Positions 34,366 through 45,128 of a stretch of DNA of 55,839 nucleotides are shown here, piece by piece. Source of the stretch: Candidatus Eisenbacteria bacterium. GTDB lineage: Bacteria; Eisenbacteria; RBG-16-71-46; SZUA-252. The translations under genes and the position numbers were made by a program. Where the stretch lies: assembly GCA_005893275.1 (NCBI GenBank), contig VBOW01000022.1, positions 89,689 to 145,527 of the forward strand, read 5' to 3'. Position 1 is the first letter of the stretch, and every line of letters begins with the position of its first letter. The notes below the pieces were generated by a model, which saw nothing but the letters and a program-made list of their open reading frames with translations, had not been told where the DNA came from and did not search any database.

Positions 34366-37035
34366 ATGCCGCGAATGCGCGTGATCTTCTTGATTCTCCT
34401 GTTCTCCGCGCTGCCCGCCTTCGCTCAGACGTCGGATTCGACGCGCGCGTACCGGCACGAAAATGCTCCGGTGATCCGCGCGGCCGCGGCGTCCGAGCGC
34501 ATCCGGGTGGACGGGAAGCTCGACGATCCCGCCTGGTCCAAGGCGACGCCCGCCGATCAGTTCACCCAGCGCGACCCCAACGAGGGGCAGCCGGTCTCCG
34601 AGCGGACCGAGGTGCGGATCCTGATCGGCGAGGACGCGCTTTTCGTGGGGGCCCGGCTCTACGATCGAGAGCCGTCGAAGATCCGCCGCCGTCTCGTCCG
34701 GCGGGACGAGGATTTGGCGTCCGACTACTTCGCGTTGATGCTCGATTCCTACCACGACCACCTGACCACCTATCGATTCCGTGTGAATCCCGCGGGCTCC
34801 TACGACGACTCGTACATCGACTCCCGCGGAAGCGCGGACTTTTCCTGGGACCCGGTATGGAACGTCCATACGGCTGTCGACTCCCTCGGCTGGACCGCGG
34901 AGATGGAGATCCCGCTGTCCCAGCTGCGTTATAACCCCGCGGCGGACGCGGTGTGGGGAATCCAGATGAGGCGCTGGATCGACCGGAAGCAAGAATTGGC
35001 CGAATTCGCGTTCACGCCGAAGAAGCAGCAGAGCGACGCGAGCCGGTACGGGCACCTCACGGGGCTCGGGGAGCTTTCCACTCCGCGGCACGTGGAGATC
35101 CTCCCGTACAGCCTCGCGAAGGCCGACTATCACGCCGTCGCGCAGGGGGACCCGTTCCAGGACGGCACCGAGAAGGCCGGGTCGCTGGGGGCCGACGTGA
35201 AATACGGTCTCACGAGCAATCTCACCCTCGACGGGACGGTGAACCCCGATTTCGGGCAGGTCGAGGTGGACCCGGCCGTCGTGAACCTCACCGCCGTGGA
35301 GACGTTTTTCCCGGAGCGGCGACCCTTCTTCATCGAAGGGGCCGACCTCTTTCGGTTCGGTCAGAGCCGAAGCCAGAACAGCTTCAACACGACGATACCG
35401 TTCCACGCCCGGCGGATCGGAAGGGCTCCCCAGCGGACCCTGAGCGGCGGGGGCTATCACTTCGTGGACAGCCCGTCCGTGACGACCATCGACGCGGCGC
35501 TCAAGCTCACGGGAAAGACCGGAAGCGGGTGGTCCGTGGGGGTGCTCGACGCCGTGACCTCCCGGGAGCGGGCACGCTATCTCGATGACGCCGGGCTCAT
35601 GCACCGGGATCCGGTCGAGCCTCTGACGAACTACTTCGTGGGAAGGCTCCGGCGTGAGTCCGGAGGCGGCAACACGTCGGTCGGCGTCCTCGGCACGGCC
35701 GTCGCGCGCGACGGATCGGATTCGACGCTCGCTTCCATGCTCCGCTCGCGCGCCTACGCCGGCGGGATCGATTTCAACCGGTACTGGGCCAACAGGAACT
35801 GGTCGCTGGACGGATACCTCCTCGGCAGCTACATCCGAGGCACGGCCGCCGCGATCGACCGAGCCCAGCGGTCGAGCGTCCGCTACTTTCAGCGTCCGGA
35901 CGCCGATCATCTGCGCTACGACCCGACCCGCACCTCCCTGACCGGCGCCGCGAGCCAGCTCTCGCTCAACAAGATCGGCGGCGAGCACTGGATTGGAACC
36001 GTCACGTATCAGGATTGGAGCCCGGGGTTCGAGATCAACGACGTGGGATATTCGAATGCGGCGGATGCCCGCGGCTTCTCGTGGCTGGCGCTCTACAAGC
36101 AGAACAAGCCGGGCAGGATCTTCCACAACTGGGATGCGTTCGCGTTCACGAACCATTCGTTCAACCACGCGTGGGATCTGACGTACCAGGGCTACGAGGC
36201 GGACGCCGAGGGCACGTTCCGAAATTACTGGTACGGGGACACGCGGGTCTCGTGGTACCCGGGCGGCTACGACGACCGTCTCACGCGCGGTGGGCCGATG
36301 TCGCGCGTCCCACCCGGCGGGCGCGCGCGGTTCACGGTCGACTCCGATTCCCGGAAGAGCTACCTCGCGGGCTTCCAGGGAAACTGGACGTGGGACGACG
36401 CGGGCGGACGCTCTGCCCAGTACAACCCGTCCCTGACCCTCCATCCTTCCACCTCGGCGCTGCTGCGTTTCGAGCCCACGATCCGTTTCTCGCGGGACAT
36501 GGCGCAATACGTGACCACCACGCCCGACCCCACGGCGGCGGCCACCCACGGCGCCCGGTACGTGTTCGCGACCCTGGACCAGACCTCGATCTCGCTGGAC
36601 ACGCGGCTCAACTGGACCTTCTCCCCGAAGCTGAGCCTGCAGCTCTATCTGCAGCCGTTCGTCGTGTCGGGGCTCTACAAGGATCTCAAAGAGCTGGCGA
36701 CGCCGCGGAAATACGATTTCAGCGTGTACGGCAGGAACGCCGGCACGATCCAGCGCGATTCCACGGGCGCCTATCAGATCGACCCGGACGGTCCCGGGCC
36801 CGCGTCCGGCTTCACCGTCCCCGACCCGAACTTCAACTTCCGCTCGCTCCTCGGCAACGCCGTGCTCCGCTGGGAGTACCGGCCCGGCTCCGCGGTCTTC
36901 CTCGTCTGGCAGCAGAGCCGGAACGAGGAGCAGCCGTTCGGAGACTTCGATTTCTCCCGCGACTTCCGGGCCCTCTTCGAGAGCGGCCCTGAGAACATCA
37001 TCGCCCTCAAGGCGACCTACTGGCTGGGCATCTGA
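34366..37035 (+). CDS. DUF5916 outer-membrane protein with CBM9-like N-terminus
   Basis: An 889-residue protein. After a signal peptide ([14 protein letters not shown]) comes a CBM9-like domain ([34 protein letters not shown]) and then DUF5916 with [36 protein letters not shown]. The rest alternates short amphipathic strands that suit a beta-barrel, ending in KATYWLGI with aromatic-rich strands. The family is common in FCB-group and related bacteria and lies in the outer membrane; carbohydrate binding is inferred from the N-terminal domain only. GAGGA stands five bases before the ATG. Confidence 0.8.
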   Translation: MPRMRVIFLILLFSALPAFAQTSDSTRAYRHENAPVIRAAAASERIRVDGKLDDPAWSKATPADQFTQRDPNEGQPVSERTEVRILIGEDALFVGARLYDREPSKIRRRLVRRDEDLASDYFALMLDSYHDHLTTYRFRVNPAGSYDDSYIDSRGSADFSWDPVWNVHTAVDSLGWTAEMEIPLSQLRYNPAADAVWGIQMRRWIDRKQELAEFAFTPKKQQSDASRYGHLTGLGELSTPRHVEILPYSLAKADYHAVAQGDPFQDGTEKAGSLGADVKYGLTSNLTLDGTVNPDFGQVEVDPAVVNLTAVETFFPERRPFFIEGADLFRFGQSRSQNSFNTTIPFHARRIGRAPQRTLSGGGYHFVDSPSVTTIDAALKLTGKTGSGWSVGVLDAVTSRERARYLDDAGLMHRDPVEPLTNYFVGRLRRESGGGNTSVGVLGTAVARDGSDSTLASMLRSRAYAGGIDFNRYWANRNWSLDGYLLGSYIRGTAAAIDRAQRSSVRYFQRPDADHLRYDPTRTSLTGAASQLSLNKIGGEHWIGTVTYQDWSPGFEINDVGYSNAADARGFSWLALYKQNKPGRIFHNWDAFAFTNHSFNHAWDLTYQGYEADAEGTFRNYWYGDTRVSWYPGGYDDRLTRGGPMSRVPPGGRARFTVDSDSRKSYLAGFQGNWTWDDAGGRSAQYNPSLTLHPSTSALLRFEPTIRFSRDMAQYVTTTPDPTAAATHGARYVFATLDQTSISLDTRLNWTFSPKLSLQLYLQPFVVSGLYKDLKELATPRKYDFSVYGRNAGTIQRDSTGAYQIDPDGPGPASGFTVPDPNFNFRSLLGNAVLRWEYRPGSAVFLVWQQSRNEEQPFGDFDFSRDFRALFESGPENIIALKATYWLGI

Positions 37036-37041
37036 ATCTGC

Positions 37042-37056
37042 TATCCTGACCGCTTC
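37042..37056 (+). promoter_or_regulatory. candidate -10/start-site motif before the DinB gene
   Basis: TATCCTGACCGCTTC resembles the TAGGATACCGGCTTC motif of 26120 in its TA...T box and CCG-CTTC start region. It lies about 45 bases before the ATG at 37098 and directly after the stop of the upstream gene. No convincing -35 is visible. Confidence 0.35.
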
Positions 37057-37097
37057 GACTCCACTCGCACCACCCAACCCAATCCGGAGATGCGGTC

Positions 37098-37676
37098 ATG
37101 GCAGAAGTGGTGAAGTCCCTTCTCAGGCCCGCGGAAGGCTTTCGCTCCCGCGAGGCCGCCAGCTTCTACGCTCAGCTCGAGGATCAGGCCCGCATTCTCC
37201 ACGAAACCGTTCAGGGGATCACGCCCCAGGAGCTGGAGTGGCAGCCCGAGCGCGGCATGAACACCATCGGGATGCTCCTCACGCACAACGCCATCGTGGA
37301 CGTCTTCTGGACCCAGCTCGCGATTCTCGGAATCACGCAGACCGACAGCCTGCCCGCCCTCGGGATCTCGATGGACGACGATGGGATGCCGATCCCTCCG
37401 GACGCGGAGGGGCCGCCCAACCTCAAGGGCAAGCCGCTCGCCTTCTACGAGGATCTGCTCTCCAGGGGACGCGCCTTCGTCCGGGAGGCGTGGGCCAAGG
37501 TTTCGGACGCGGACATGAACAAGGAGATCACGCGGGAGCGTCCCGACGGGAGCCAGCGGCTTTTGAGCATCCGCTGGGCCATGTACCACGTGCTCGAGCA
37601 TTACGCGGGGCACCGCGGACAGGTTCAGCTCCTTCGCCACATGTATCGGGCGACGGTCGGTGCTCCCTCGAAGTAG
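37098..37676 (+). CDS. DinB-family metal-dependent protein
   Basis: A 192-residue four-helix-bundle protein. Possible metal ligands are His in LLTHNAIVD and the [12 protein letters not shown] motif, which fits the DinB/DUF664 group. Related enzymes include thiol-dependent hydrolases and bacillithiol transferases; the substrate is unknown here. GGAGATG stands before the ATG. The next gene begins nine bases after its stop. Confidence 0.75.
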   Translation: MAEVVKSLLRPAEGFRSREAASFYAQLEDQARILHETVQGITPQELEWQPERGMNTIGMLLTHNAIVDVFWTQLAILGITQTDSLPALGISMDDDGMPIPPDAEGPPNLKGKPLAFYEDLLSRGRAFVREAWAKVSDADMNKEITRERPDGSQRLLSIRWAMYHVLEHYAGHRGQVQLLRHMYRATVGAPSK

Positions 37677-37684
37677 AACGCGCG

Positions 37685-38503
37685 ATGGATCGAAACGAGC
37701 GCGGCACCGGCGGCGGTCGCGGGGTCGTCCGCTACGAGGTCTACACCTGGGTTCCCGAGGACATGCTTGCGGAGTGGAACGACTGGCATAACCGGGTCCA
37801 CATCCCGCACGTGCTCGCCGCCCCTCAGATGAAGAGCGTGCGGAAGTTTCGCGTGCAAGAGAGCACGGGAGATCTGAGATTCCGCCCCCAGTACGTCACC
37901 GTATACGAGCTCGCGAGCACCGCGGACTTCGAGGCCTACCGGACGGGTCCCGGCATCGCGCTCAAACGCGAGTACGATGAGCGGTACGGCAGCGGGGGGA
38001 AGATCGCCCGCATGGTCTACGTCGAGACGCCGCTCGAGCAGGTCCGCCCCGCGCGCATCCCCGAGGACCTTGTGCTCGTGCGCTCGCTCTTCGAGGAATA
38101 CGCCGGCTCGCTCGGGTTCGATCTCTCGTTCCAGGATTTCAAGAGGGAGCTGGCGGGGCTTCCCGGCGAGTATGCTCCACCGGGCGGCGCGATCCTCCTC
38201 GCGTGCGAAGGGGACCTGGTCCTGGGGTGTGTCGCGCTGCGGCCGATGGGAAAGGGCGTGTGCGAGATGAAGCGGCTCTTTGTGCGACCCGGATTCCGCG
38301 GCCGCGCCGTGGGGCGCGGGCTCGCGCAGGCCGTGATCATGGAAGCCGCCGCGAAAGGATACCGGAAGATGCGGCTCGACACCGTTCCCGCCATGATCGA
38401 GGCGATCGCGCTCTACCGCTCGCTGGGGTTTCGGCCGATCGAGCCGTACCGGGCCAATCCGATCGCCGGCGCGTTGTTCTTCGAGAAGGATCTCGGCCCG
38501 TGA
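37685..38503 (+). CDS. fusion of EthD-like domain and GNAT acetyltransferase
   Basis: A 272-residue two-domain protein. The first 110 residues ([49 protein letters not shown]) look like a ferredoxin-like alpha/beta barrel of the EthD/DUF4286 type. The second half is a GNAT acetyltransferase with [26 protein letters not shown] carrying the acetyl-CoA loop and [13 protein letters not shown] at its end. The joining of these two folds is unusual. Its stop overlaps the start of the phosphatase gene as GTGA. No strong ribosome site precedes the ATG. Confidence 0.72.
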   Translation: MDRNERGTGGGRGVVRYEVYTWVPEDMLAEWNDWHNRVHIPHVLAAPQMKSVRKFRVQESTGDLRFRPQYVTVYELASTADFEAYRTGPGIALKREYDERYGSGGKIARMVYVETPLEQVRPARIPEDLVLVRSLFEEYAGSLGFDLSFQDFKRELAGLPGEYAPPGGAILLACEGDLVLGCVALRPMGKGVCEMKRLFVRPGFRGRAVGRGLAQAVIMEAAAKGYRKMRLDTVPAMIEAIALYRSLGFRPIEPYRANPIAGALFFEKDLGP

Positions 38504-39699
38504 GCCAGCGCAGGATCAACCCGCGCCGGGTGCTCAGCCTCATCGCGTGGCAGACCTTCCTCGCGGTGCCGTTCGGCGTGTTCTTCAACCTGCTCTACGG
38601 GGAGGGACTCAAGACCCTCCTCCCCTTCATCCTCGTCTCGCTCCTCTTCGCGTACGTGATCGGTCTGGCGGTGATGGTGAACAGGATGTGGATCCTTCCC
38701 GCAATCCTGCGAACGGTTCGCCCGCAGGGGACCTCCGCGCTGGTGATCGAGATCGGCAGTTTCGCGGTGGCGAGCATGCTGGGGGCCATCCTCTCCGGCC
38801 TGCTCCTGAACGCGACCGTGGCCCACGGCCAGTTTACCTCCGCCCACGGTGTCGCGAGTTTCCTGGCGTTCACGGTTCTCTTCTCCGCCCTCTTTCTTGG
38901 ATGGATCTATGCGGTTCGTTTCCAGCGCCGCTACACCGAGCGCATCCGCGCCGAGGCGGAGGCGAAGGCGAAGGAAGAACAGGAGCTCCGGATCGCCGGT
39001 GAGATCCAGCGCGGGCTCCAGCCCGGCCGCCCGCACGCGACCCGCTCCTTCGCCGCGGCCGGAGCGGCGATCGCGTGCCGGACGATCGGCGGCGATTTCT
39101 TCGACTACTTCGACCTCCCGGGGGGACGCCTGGGATTCGCGCTGGGGGACGTGGCGGGCAAGGGCCCGCCGGCGGCGCTCCTCGCCGCCATGGTGCAGGG
39201 GATCTTCACCTCGCACGTCGACGACGGGCACGGCCCCGCCGGAACCATCGAACGCGTGAACCGGGTCCTGTCGCAGCGCATCGTCGAGGGAAGGTTCGCG
39301 ACGATTTTCTATGCCGTGCTTTCTCCGGACGGGCGGCTGGTGTCGTGCAATGCCGGCAACAACCCGCCGTTCCTCGTCGGACGGGATGGGTCCATCCGCC
39401 GCCTCGAGCGGGGAGGTCTCCCGATCGGTCCGTTCGCGGACACCACCTTCGAAGAAGAGGAAACGCCGCTTCGTCCGGGGGACACGCTGGTTCTCTACAG
39501 CGACGGCGTGAGCGACGCGGCCGATCCCAGCGACGAACCGTTCGGTGAGGAGCGCCTGCTCCGGTGTCTCGGTGCCGCGTGCGGGATGGAGCCCGAGAAA
39601 TTGATCGAGCACGTGCTCGGGGAGGTCCGCGCGTTCGCGGCCGACCGGCCCCAGTTCGACGACATCACGCTGCTCGTCGTCCGCTACGCCGGGGAGTAG
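38500..39699 (+). CDS. membrane-bound PP2C/SpoIIE-type phosphatase (RsbU-like)
   Basis: A 399-residue protein. The first 150 residues hold four transmembrane helices, then a charged helical linker ([31 protein letters not shown]) and a SpoIIE phosphatase domain. The metal-binding acidic residues lie in [31 protein letters not shown] and QFDDITLLV. Such enzymes dephosphorylate anti-sigma-factor antagonists in partner-switching systems; no STAS or RsbW gene is nearby. Its GTG overlaps the stop of the fusion gene. Confidence 0.85.
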   Translation: MSQRRINPRRVLSLIAWQTFLAVPFGVFFNLLYGEGLKTLLPFILVSLLFAYVIGLAVMVNRMWILPAILRTVRPQGTSALVIEIGSFAVASMLGAILSGLLLNATVAHGQFTSAHGVASFLAFTVLFSALFLGWIYAVRFQRRYTERIRAEAEAKAKEEQELRIAGEIQRGLQPGRPHATRSFAAAGAAIACRTIGGDFFDYFDLPGGRLGFALGDVAGKGPPAALLAAMVQGIFTSHVDDGHGPAGTIERVNRVLSQRIVEGRFATIFYAVLSPDGRLVSCNAGNNPPFLVGRDGSIRRLERGGLPIGPFADTTFEEEETPLRPGDTLVLYSDGVSDAADPSDEPFGEERLLRCLGAACGMEPEKLIEHVLGEVRAFAADRPQFDDITLLVVRYAGE

Positions 39700-39757
39700 T
39701 CGGGTCGACGTTCACCCGGCGGGCCCGCTGGATCCACGGGCGGGACCGGACCACGCC

Positions 39758-40885
39758 CTATCCCAGCCTCTTCTGGAATCGCTGGACGCTGAACCCGAAA
39801 AAGACGACCGCCAGCAGGAGAAGCATCAGCGTCTGCGGAAGGACGTCGAGAAGATCCGCCCCCTTGAGGACGACCCCGCGAAGGATCTGGAGGTAGTACG
39901 TGAGCGGGAAGAGGAGCCCGATCTCCCGCGCCACGTACGGCATCCCTTCCCTTGGGAACATGAACCCCGATAGCAGCACGTTCGGGAGAAAGAAGAAGTA
40001 GGAGGCCTGCATCGACTGGGCCTGGGTCTTGGCCAAGGTGGATATGAAGAGCCCGAGGCCCAGGTTGGCCACGATGAAGAGAAACGTGACCGCGTAGACG
40101 ACCAGCAGGCTGCCGCGGATCGGGACATGAAAGATGAAATGACCCAGCGTGAGCACGGCGGTGAGCTGCACGTATCCGACGAGCACATAGGGGGCGATCT
40201 TCCCGATCATGATCTCCCCGCGCGTGATCGGGGTCACGATGAGCTGCTCCAGCGTACCCTGCTCGCGCTCCCGCACCACCGACATCGATGTGATGATCAT
40301 CATCGTGACCGAGAGGATCATTCCAATGATGCCGGGGACGATGAAGATGGAGCTCTTGAGCGCGGGGTTATAGAGCGGCCGAACCCGGACGTCCACCGGG
40401 GGCGCGTCGGTGTCCACCGGCATCCGGGAAAGCGACGTCAGGACGTCGATGTTCTTGCGCTGCCCGACGAGCTGCGCCGCCGCGATCGCGTTCTGAGATG
40501 TATTGGGGTCGGAGGCATCGACCAGGAGCTGCGCCGAGCTGGGGCGCGCGCGCTTGAGCCGCCGGGCGTAGTCCTCCGGGATCACGATCGCGGCACGCAC
40601 CGTCCCGCGGTCGATGAGGCGGTTGGCTTCGGTGTAGGACTCCACATGGCGCGTCACGACGAAGTTGTCGGTGGCCGCAAGCTTCTGGATGAGCTCCCGG
40701 CTCTCCTGCGTACGGCTTTCGTCATAGACCGCCATGGGGAGGTGGCGCACATCCATGCGGATCGCGTAGCCGAAGACCAGGAGCTGGATGATCGGGATCC
40801 CGAGCATCATCCCGAGCGTCGCCCGGTCACGGCGCATTTGGATGAACTCCTTCCAGATGATCGAGCGCAGGCGGTGGCGCGTCAC
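39758..40885 (-). CDS. ABC-2 type transporter permease
   Basis: A 375-residue permease (YbhR/YhhJ type). One N-terminal helix (LGMMLGIPIIQLLVFGYAI) is followed by a large periplasmic domain (about 45-170) and five C-terminal helices with the conserved SVVREREQGTLEQLIVTPI and NVLLSGFMFPREGMPY. The GTG start overlaps the ATPase stop as GTGA. With HlyD and the ATPase it forms a tripartite-type exporter; no outer-membrane channel gene is in view. Confidence 0.88.
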   Translation of the reverse strand: MTRHRLRSIIWKEFIQMRRDRATLGMMLGIPIIQLLVFGYAIRMDVRHLPMAVYDESRTQESRELIQKLAATDNFVVTRHVESYTEANRLIDRGTVRAAIVIPEDYARRLKRARPSSAQLLVDASDPNTSQNAIAAAQLVGQRKNIDVLTSLSRMPVDTDAPPVDVRVRPLYNPALKSSIFIVPGIIGMILSVTMMIITSMSVVREREQGTLEQLIVTPITRGEIMIGKIAPYVLVGYVQLTAVLTLGHFIFHVPIRGSLLVVYAVTFLFIVANLGLGLFISTLAKTQAQSMQASYFFFLPNVLLSGFMFPREGMPYVAREIGLLFPLTYYLQILRGVVLKGADLLDVLPQTLMLLLLAVVFFGFSVQRFQKRLG

Positions 40886-41655
40886 GACTCCTCCCGCTCC
40901 TGGATCGCGACGAAAATGTCCTCGAGGCTCTGGCCGACGCCGAAGGTGGTTTTCACTTCCGCCGGCGTACCGAGGGCCTTGAGCTTGCCGCGTGAGAGAA
41001 ACGCCAGCCGGTCGAACTTCTCGGCCTCGTCCATGTAGTGCGTGGTCACGATCATCGTGGTGCCGGAATCGGCGAAGGTGCGGATGATCCTCCAGAAGAG
41101 CCGCCGCGCGGCCGGATCGACTCCGGCCGTCGGCTCATCGAGGAACACGACGGGGGGCCGGTGGAGAAGGGCGCAGGCGAGCGCGAGCCTCTGCTTGATC
41201 CCTCCGGAGAGGGTCCCCGCGAGCTGATCCGGGCTGCCGACGATGTGCATTGCGTGAATCGCCCATTCGACCCGTTCTCGCCATTCGCGCTCGAGGCCGT
41301 ACACGCCGGCGTAGAAGCGGAGGTTCTCCACGAGCGTGAGGTCGCGATAGAGGCCGAAGGACTGCGACATGTAGCCGATTCGGGACTTCACCTGGTCGGG
41401 ATCTTCCAGGACATCGATCCCGGCGACGCGCGCGGTCCCCGAGGTGGGCTGCAGGAGCCCGCAGAGAATCCGGATCGTGGTGGTCTTTCCCGAGCCGTTC
41501 GGCCCCAGGATCCCGAAGATTTCGCCCGGTTGGATCCGGAAAGAGACATCCTCGACGGCCGTGATCTTCCCGAAGCGCCGGGTGATCGCGCGGACCTCCA
41601 CGACGGGCGAGGCGCCGGGCCCCCCGCGCTCAACGGCCTGCGAGGATTCGCGCAT
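40882..41655 (-). CDS. ABC transporter ATP-binding protein
   Basis: A 257-residue nucleotide-binding subunit. Walker A GPNGSGKTT (51-59), signature LSGGIKQR (148-155), Walker B VVFLDEP (168-174), and a switch histidine in VTTHYMDEAEKF are complete. It belongs to the CcmA/YbhF class that pairs with ABC-2 permeases. Its ATG at 41655 overlaps the HlyD gene by 26 bases and its stop overlaps the permease start. Confidence 0.92.
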   Translation of the reverse strand: MRESSQAVERGGPGASPVVEVRAITRRFGKITAVEDVSFRIQPGEIFGILGPNGSGKTTTIRILCGLLQPTSGTARVAGIDVLEDPDQVKSRIGYMSQSFGLYRDLTLVENLRFYAGVYGLEREWRERVEWAIHAMHIVGSPDQLAGTLSGGIKQRLALACALLHRPPVVFLDEPTAGVDPAARRLFWRIIRTFADSGTTMIVTTHYMDEAEKFDRLAFLSRGKLKALGTPAEVKTTFGVGQSLEDIFVAIQEREES

Positions 41656-42634
41656 CGGCAGGAAGTCCGGGCTTCAGGATGCCGCCGCCTGGATCGAGCG
41701 CCACCTTGACCCCGAATACGATGTTCGCACGCTCCTCCTCCGTGAGCGCCGCGCGCGGGGTGAACTCGGCGCGGGTCGCGATCTCGACGACCCGTCCGGT
41801 GAACGCCCGGCGCTCGCCCAGGACGCGCACTTCGACCCTGTCGCCGAGACGCACCTTGGTAAGCTGCGGCGCCGGAACGTAGACGCGCAGCCATAGCTTC
41901 GCCGGGTCCCCGAGCGTGAGAATCGGGATTCCCGGTCCGATCACCTCGCCTTCCTCGACGTTCTTCAAGAGGACCACGCCCGCGATGGGCGCCGTGAGCA
42001 CAAGCTCGTGCGCCCTGCTCCGGGCCGACGCGAGTCCGGCGCTCGCGGCCTCGGCCGCATGCCTCGCGGCCGCCACGACCTGCCTGCGGTATCCCGCCTC
42101 GAGGAGCCTGGATCGCTCCGCCGCGGCGTCGCGCCGGGCCGCGGCCTGGTCGCGCTGCGCCTGCGCGCGATCCAGATCGGACTGCGCGATAAGCTGCTTC
42201 ACGAAGAGCGCCCGCACGCGGTTGAGATCGTTCTCCGCGAGCTTCAGGGCCGCCTCTGCGGTGTCGAGATCCGCCCTGGCCGCCCTCCGCTCCTCGGGCC
42301 TCGGCCCCAGCTCCTGGTCCCGCGCGAGCGCTCGGGCGCGCTCCGCCTCGGCCTCCTGCTCGCGCACGCCGGCGGTCACTTCACCTTGTGCGAGCACGGC
42401 AAGCGTGTCGCCGGCGCGCACCGAGTCCCCCTCCTCGACCGTGACGAGCGACACACGCCCGCCCACGAGGGAAGCGATGTCCACTTCATCGAGCTCGATC
42501 GTTCCGCTCCCCCGGATCCCCCGGTCCGGGTTCGAGCATCCGGCGAGAGCCGCGGCGAGGATCAGCGCTCCGCCCAGCGAAGAGAAGGCAATCGATGCGC
42601 TCCGGCTCGCTCCGCCGGGCGGCCGGGCCCTCAT
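41630..42634 (-). CDS. HlyD-family membrane fusion lipoprotein
   Basis: A 334-residue periplasmic adaptor. [10 protein letters not shown] is a lipobox, so it is probably membrane anchored by lipid. The lipoyl-like half motifs ([23 protein letters not shown] and [21 protein letters not shown]) flank a long coiled-coil hairpin (about 85-205). A beta-barrel domain follows ([19 protein letters not shown]). It connects an inner-membrane ABC exporter to an outer-membrane channel in the known systems. The ATG overlaps the macrodomain stop as ATGA. Confidence 0.88.
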   Translation of the reverse strand: MRARPPGGASRSASIAFSSLGGALILAAALAGCSNPDRGIRGSGTIELDEVDIASLVGGRVSLVTVEEGDSVRAGDTLAVLAQGEVTAGVREQEAEAERARALARDQELGPRPEERRAARADLDTAEAALKLAENDLNRVRALFVKQLIAQSDLDRAQAQRDQAAARRDAAAERSRLLEAGYRRQVVAAARHAAEAASAGLASARSRAHELVLTAPIAGVVLLKNVEEGEVIGPGIPILTLGDPAKLWLRVYVPAPQLTKVRLGDRVEVRVLGERRAFTGRVVEIATRAEFTPRAALTEEERANIVFGVKVALDPGGGILKPGLPADARILAGR

Positions 42635-43149
42635 GGGCTCGTCACCGGGCGAAGGGCCTCCTGGTAGAGTGATAGATCGCGCGGGCTGAAGCAGACGAAG
42701 CGGACCACCTCGATGGAGGACGGCCCGTGGAGCCGTTCGCGAACCGCGCGCACAGCGATCCGCGAGGCCTCCTCGATGGGGTAGCCGTACGCGCCGGTGC
42801 TGATCGAGGGGAACGCGATGGAGCGGAGTCCGCGCCCGCTCGCCAGATCGAGGCTCGACTCGTAGCAGCGGCGCAGCAACTCGGGTTCGCCCGCGCGACC
42901 TCCGCGCCAGACCGGCCCCACCGTGTGGATGACGTATCGCGCGGGCAGACGGTACCCTCTCGTGAGGCGTGCCTCCCCAGTGGGACAGCCGCCCAGCGCC
43001 GCGCACTCCTCGAGGAGCTCGGGGCCCGCCGCCCGGTGGATCGCTCCGTCGACGCCTCCGCCGCCCAAGAGTGAGGAATTCGCCGCGTTCACGATGGCGT
43101 CGACGCGCATCGTGGTGATGTCCCCTTGGACCGCTTCCAGCGTCGCCAT
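42631..43149 (-). CDS. macrodomain protein (O-acetyl-ADP-ribose deacetylase-like)
   Basis: A 172-residue single macrodomain. The start [36 protein letters not shown] gives the ADP-ribose pocket (Asn 21, 24 and the GGGGVDG loop), and [16 protein letters not shown] the phosphate loop. This fits the YmdB/TTHA0132 group that removes acetyl or ADP-ribosyl groups. It is the first gene of an operon with the exporter, an unusual place for it. Confidence 0.85.
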   Translation of the reverse strand: MATLEAVQGDITTMRVDAIVNAANSSLLGGGGVDGAIHRAAGPELLEECAALGGCPTGEARLTRGYRLPARYVIHTVGPVWRGGRAGEPELLRRCYESSLDLASGRGLRSIAFPSISTGAYGYPIEEASRIAVRAVRERLHGPSSIEVVRFVCFSPRDLSLYQEALRPVTSP

Positions 43150-43203
43150 CGCTGGTACTATATCAGGCGTGTCCAGGCGGCGCATGTCCCAGCCGGGGAA
43201 CGA

Positions 43204-45003
43204 ATGAGTCCAGAGCACGATCCGGCCAGGCGCGGCGGCGGGATGACCGGGCGCCGCGTCGCGCTCTCCCTCGCCGTCGCGGGGCAGGGAATCATCAACC
43301 TTTTCTCGGCGCTCCTCTCCCACCCGCCGAGCCGTCTTGTGGCGCTTCGACGCATCGTTCCCACCCAAGTGCTCGACACGAGCCGCACCTTTACCCTCCT
43401 CGCGGGAGCGCTCCTCCTCGTGACCGCGTGGGGTTTGCGAAGAGGGAAACGGCGCGCCTTCGTGGCCGCCCTCTTCCTCTGCGCCGTCTCGGTGCCGGTG
43501 AATATGCTCAAAGCATTCGACTTCGAGGAGGCGACCGCGGCCACCCTCCTCATGTTCGTCCTGGGCGTGAGCGCGGACGCGTTCCGTGTGAAAAGCCGGG
43601 AGCCCTCGCTTCGCGCGCTCAGGTCGCGCGCGCTCTGGGCGGCGCTCGGCCTCGGCGTCTACGCGATCGCCGGCTGCTGGTTCCTCGAGGCCCGGTACGG
43701 TGGCGGCGCGTCGCTCGCGCGCGCGGTCGGGGAATCGGCGTACCGGCTCTTCGGCGTCGGTCACGAGACGCTCGCTCTTCCGTATCATCTTGGAGCGCAC
43801 GCGCGGAACGTGGTCCGGTGGTTTCTCGATTCGCTGAGCATCCTCGCGCTCACCCTCGTGGTCGGGGTGGGCATCGGGGCGCTCAAGCCGGTCCGGCACG
43901 GGGGGCGGTATCGGCTCGAGTCCGCGCGCGTCGCGGCGTTGCTCGAGAGGCACGGCGACTCATCGGTCGCCGCGTTCGCGCTGACGCCCGGCACCGACTA
44001 CTTTTTCAGCCCGAATGGCCGTGCGGTGATCGCCTATCGCTTCGAGTCCGACACGTTGCTCGCGATCGGCGACCCCATCGGGCCGGAGGAGGAATTGAGA
44101 CCCCTGCTCGAGGCTTTCTCGGAGCATTGCGCCGAGCGGGACTGGAGCTTCGCTTTTTTCCAAGCCCGCCCGGAGCGGCTCCCGGTCTACCGCTCCCTGG
44201 GCTGGCGCGCGCTCCACATCGGCGAGGACCCCATCCTCTGGACCGATCGTTTCACGCTCGAGGGACCGGCCATGGGGGACGTGCGGCGATCCACCCGCAA
44301 GCTCGAAGCCGCCGGCATGGAGGCGCGGCATTTCGTGCCCGGTTCCAATCCCTTCGACCCCTCCAAGCCCGAGGGCGTGCTCGCGGCCGAGCTGCGTCAC
44401 GTCTCGAACGAATGGCTCTCCGCGCGACACGCGGAGGAGAGGGGATTCTGCATGGGCCGATTCGATCCGCACCGCCTGCCCCGGGAATGGCTCGCGGTCG
44501 CCTGGAATCAGGAACAAGGCCGGGCCGAGGGGTTCGTCACATGGGTTCCGATCTGGGCGCGCCGCGGCTGGGCGCTCGACCTGATGCGCCGCCGCCGGGA
44601 AGCGCCGGCCGGCACCATGGAATTCCTGATCGCCAAATCGGTCGAGAAGGCAAAATCCCGCGGCGATGCGCTGCTCTCGCTCTCCCTTTCCGCGCTCGCG
44701 AAGGTGGACAGCCCTGAGCAAGATTCCGGATCCGCGAGCCCGCCCGCCTCGGGGAGGCAGGAGAGGGCCCGCGCGTTCCTGATGCAGCATCTCGCGCGCT
44801 TCTACGACTTCGAGAACCTCTTCCGTTGGAAGGGGAAGTTCAATCCTACCTTCGAGGACCGGTATCTCGTCTACCCCGAGCCGCTCTCCCTGCCGCGCAT
44901 CACGCTCGCCCTCGTCCGGGCCCAGACGACCGGCGGGATTCTCTCCTATCTCCGCCGGCCGCGCGGTCCGGGCGCGGAGCCTCAACCGGTGGCCGCATCA
45001 TGA
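43204..45003 (+). CDS. MprF-like phosphatidylglycerol lysyltransferase-domain protein
   Basis: A 599-residue membrane protein. About six helices in the first 230 residues precede a soluble DUF2156 domain (from [33 protein letters not shown], to the GNAT-like [17 protein letters not shown]). DUF2156 enzymes move an amino acid from aminoacyl-tRNA to a lipid and lower the cell's negative charge. The shorter membrane part compared with full MprF (about 14 helices) suggests no flippase function. GGGGA stands before the ATG at 43204. Confidence 0.8.
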   Translation: MSPEHDPARRGGGMTGRRVALSLAVAGQGIINLFSALLSHPPSRLVALRRIVPTQVLDTSRTFTLLAGALLLVTAWGLRRGKRRAFVAALFLCAVSVPVNMLKAFDFEEATAATLLMFVLGVSADAFRVKSREPSLRALRSRALWAALGLGVYAIAGCWFLEARYGGGASLARAVGESAYRLFGVGHETLALPYHLGAHARNVVRWFLDSLSILALTLVVGVGIGALKPVRHGGRYRLESARVAALLERHGDSSVAAFALTPGTDYFFSPNGRAVIAYRFESDTLLAIGDPIGPEEELRPLLEAFSEHCAERDWSFAFFQARPERLPVYRSLGWRALHIGEDPILWTDRFTLEGPAMGDVRRSTRKLEAAGMEARHFVPGSNPFDPSKPEGVLAAELRHVSNEWLSARHAEERGFCMGRFDPHRLPREWLAVAWNQEQGRAEGFVTWVPIWARRGWALDLMRRRREAPAGTMEFLIAKSVEKAKSRGDALLSLSLSALAKVDSPEQDSGSASPPASGRQERARAFLMQHLARFYDFENLFRWKGKFNPTFEDRYLVYPEPLSLPRITLALVRAQTTGGILSYLRRPRGPGAEPQPVAAS

Positions 45004-45128
45004 AATGGCTGGGATCCATGCACCCATCGCCGCCGAGACGCTCCCGGGAACTCGCCTCCAAACCGCGGGGTAACTACTTGCGGAACAGGTGCCTCGGAAC
45101 CCCCGTGCACAAAGGAGCCGGAAGCTCA

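Noticed and set aside
34246-37077. A 943-codon minus-strand open frame
   Set aside because: It lies opposite the DUF5916 gene, has no recognisable domain and no ribosome site; the plus strand holds signal peptide and family motifs.
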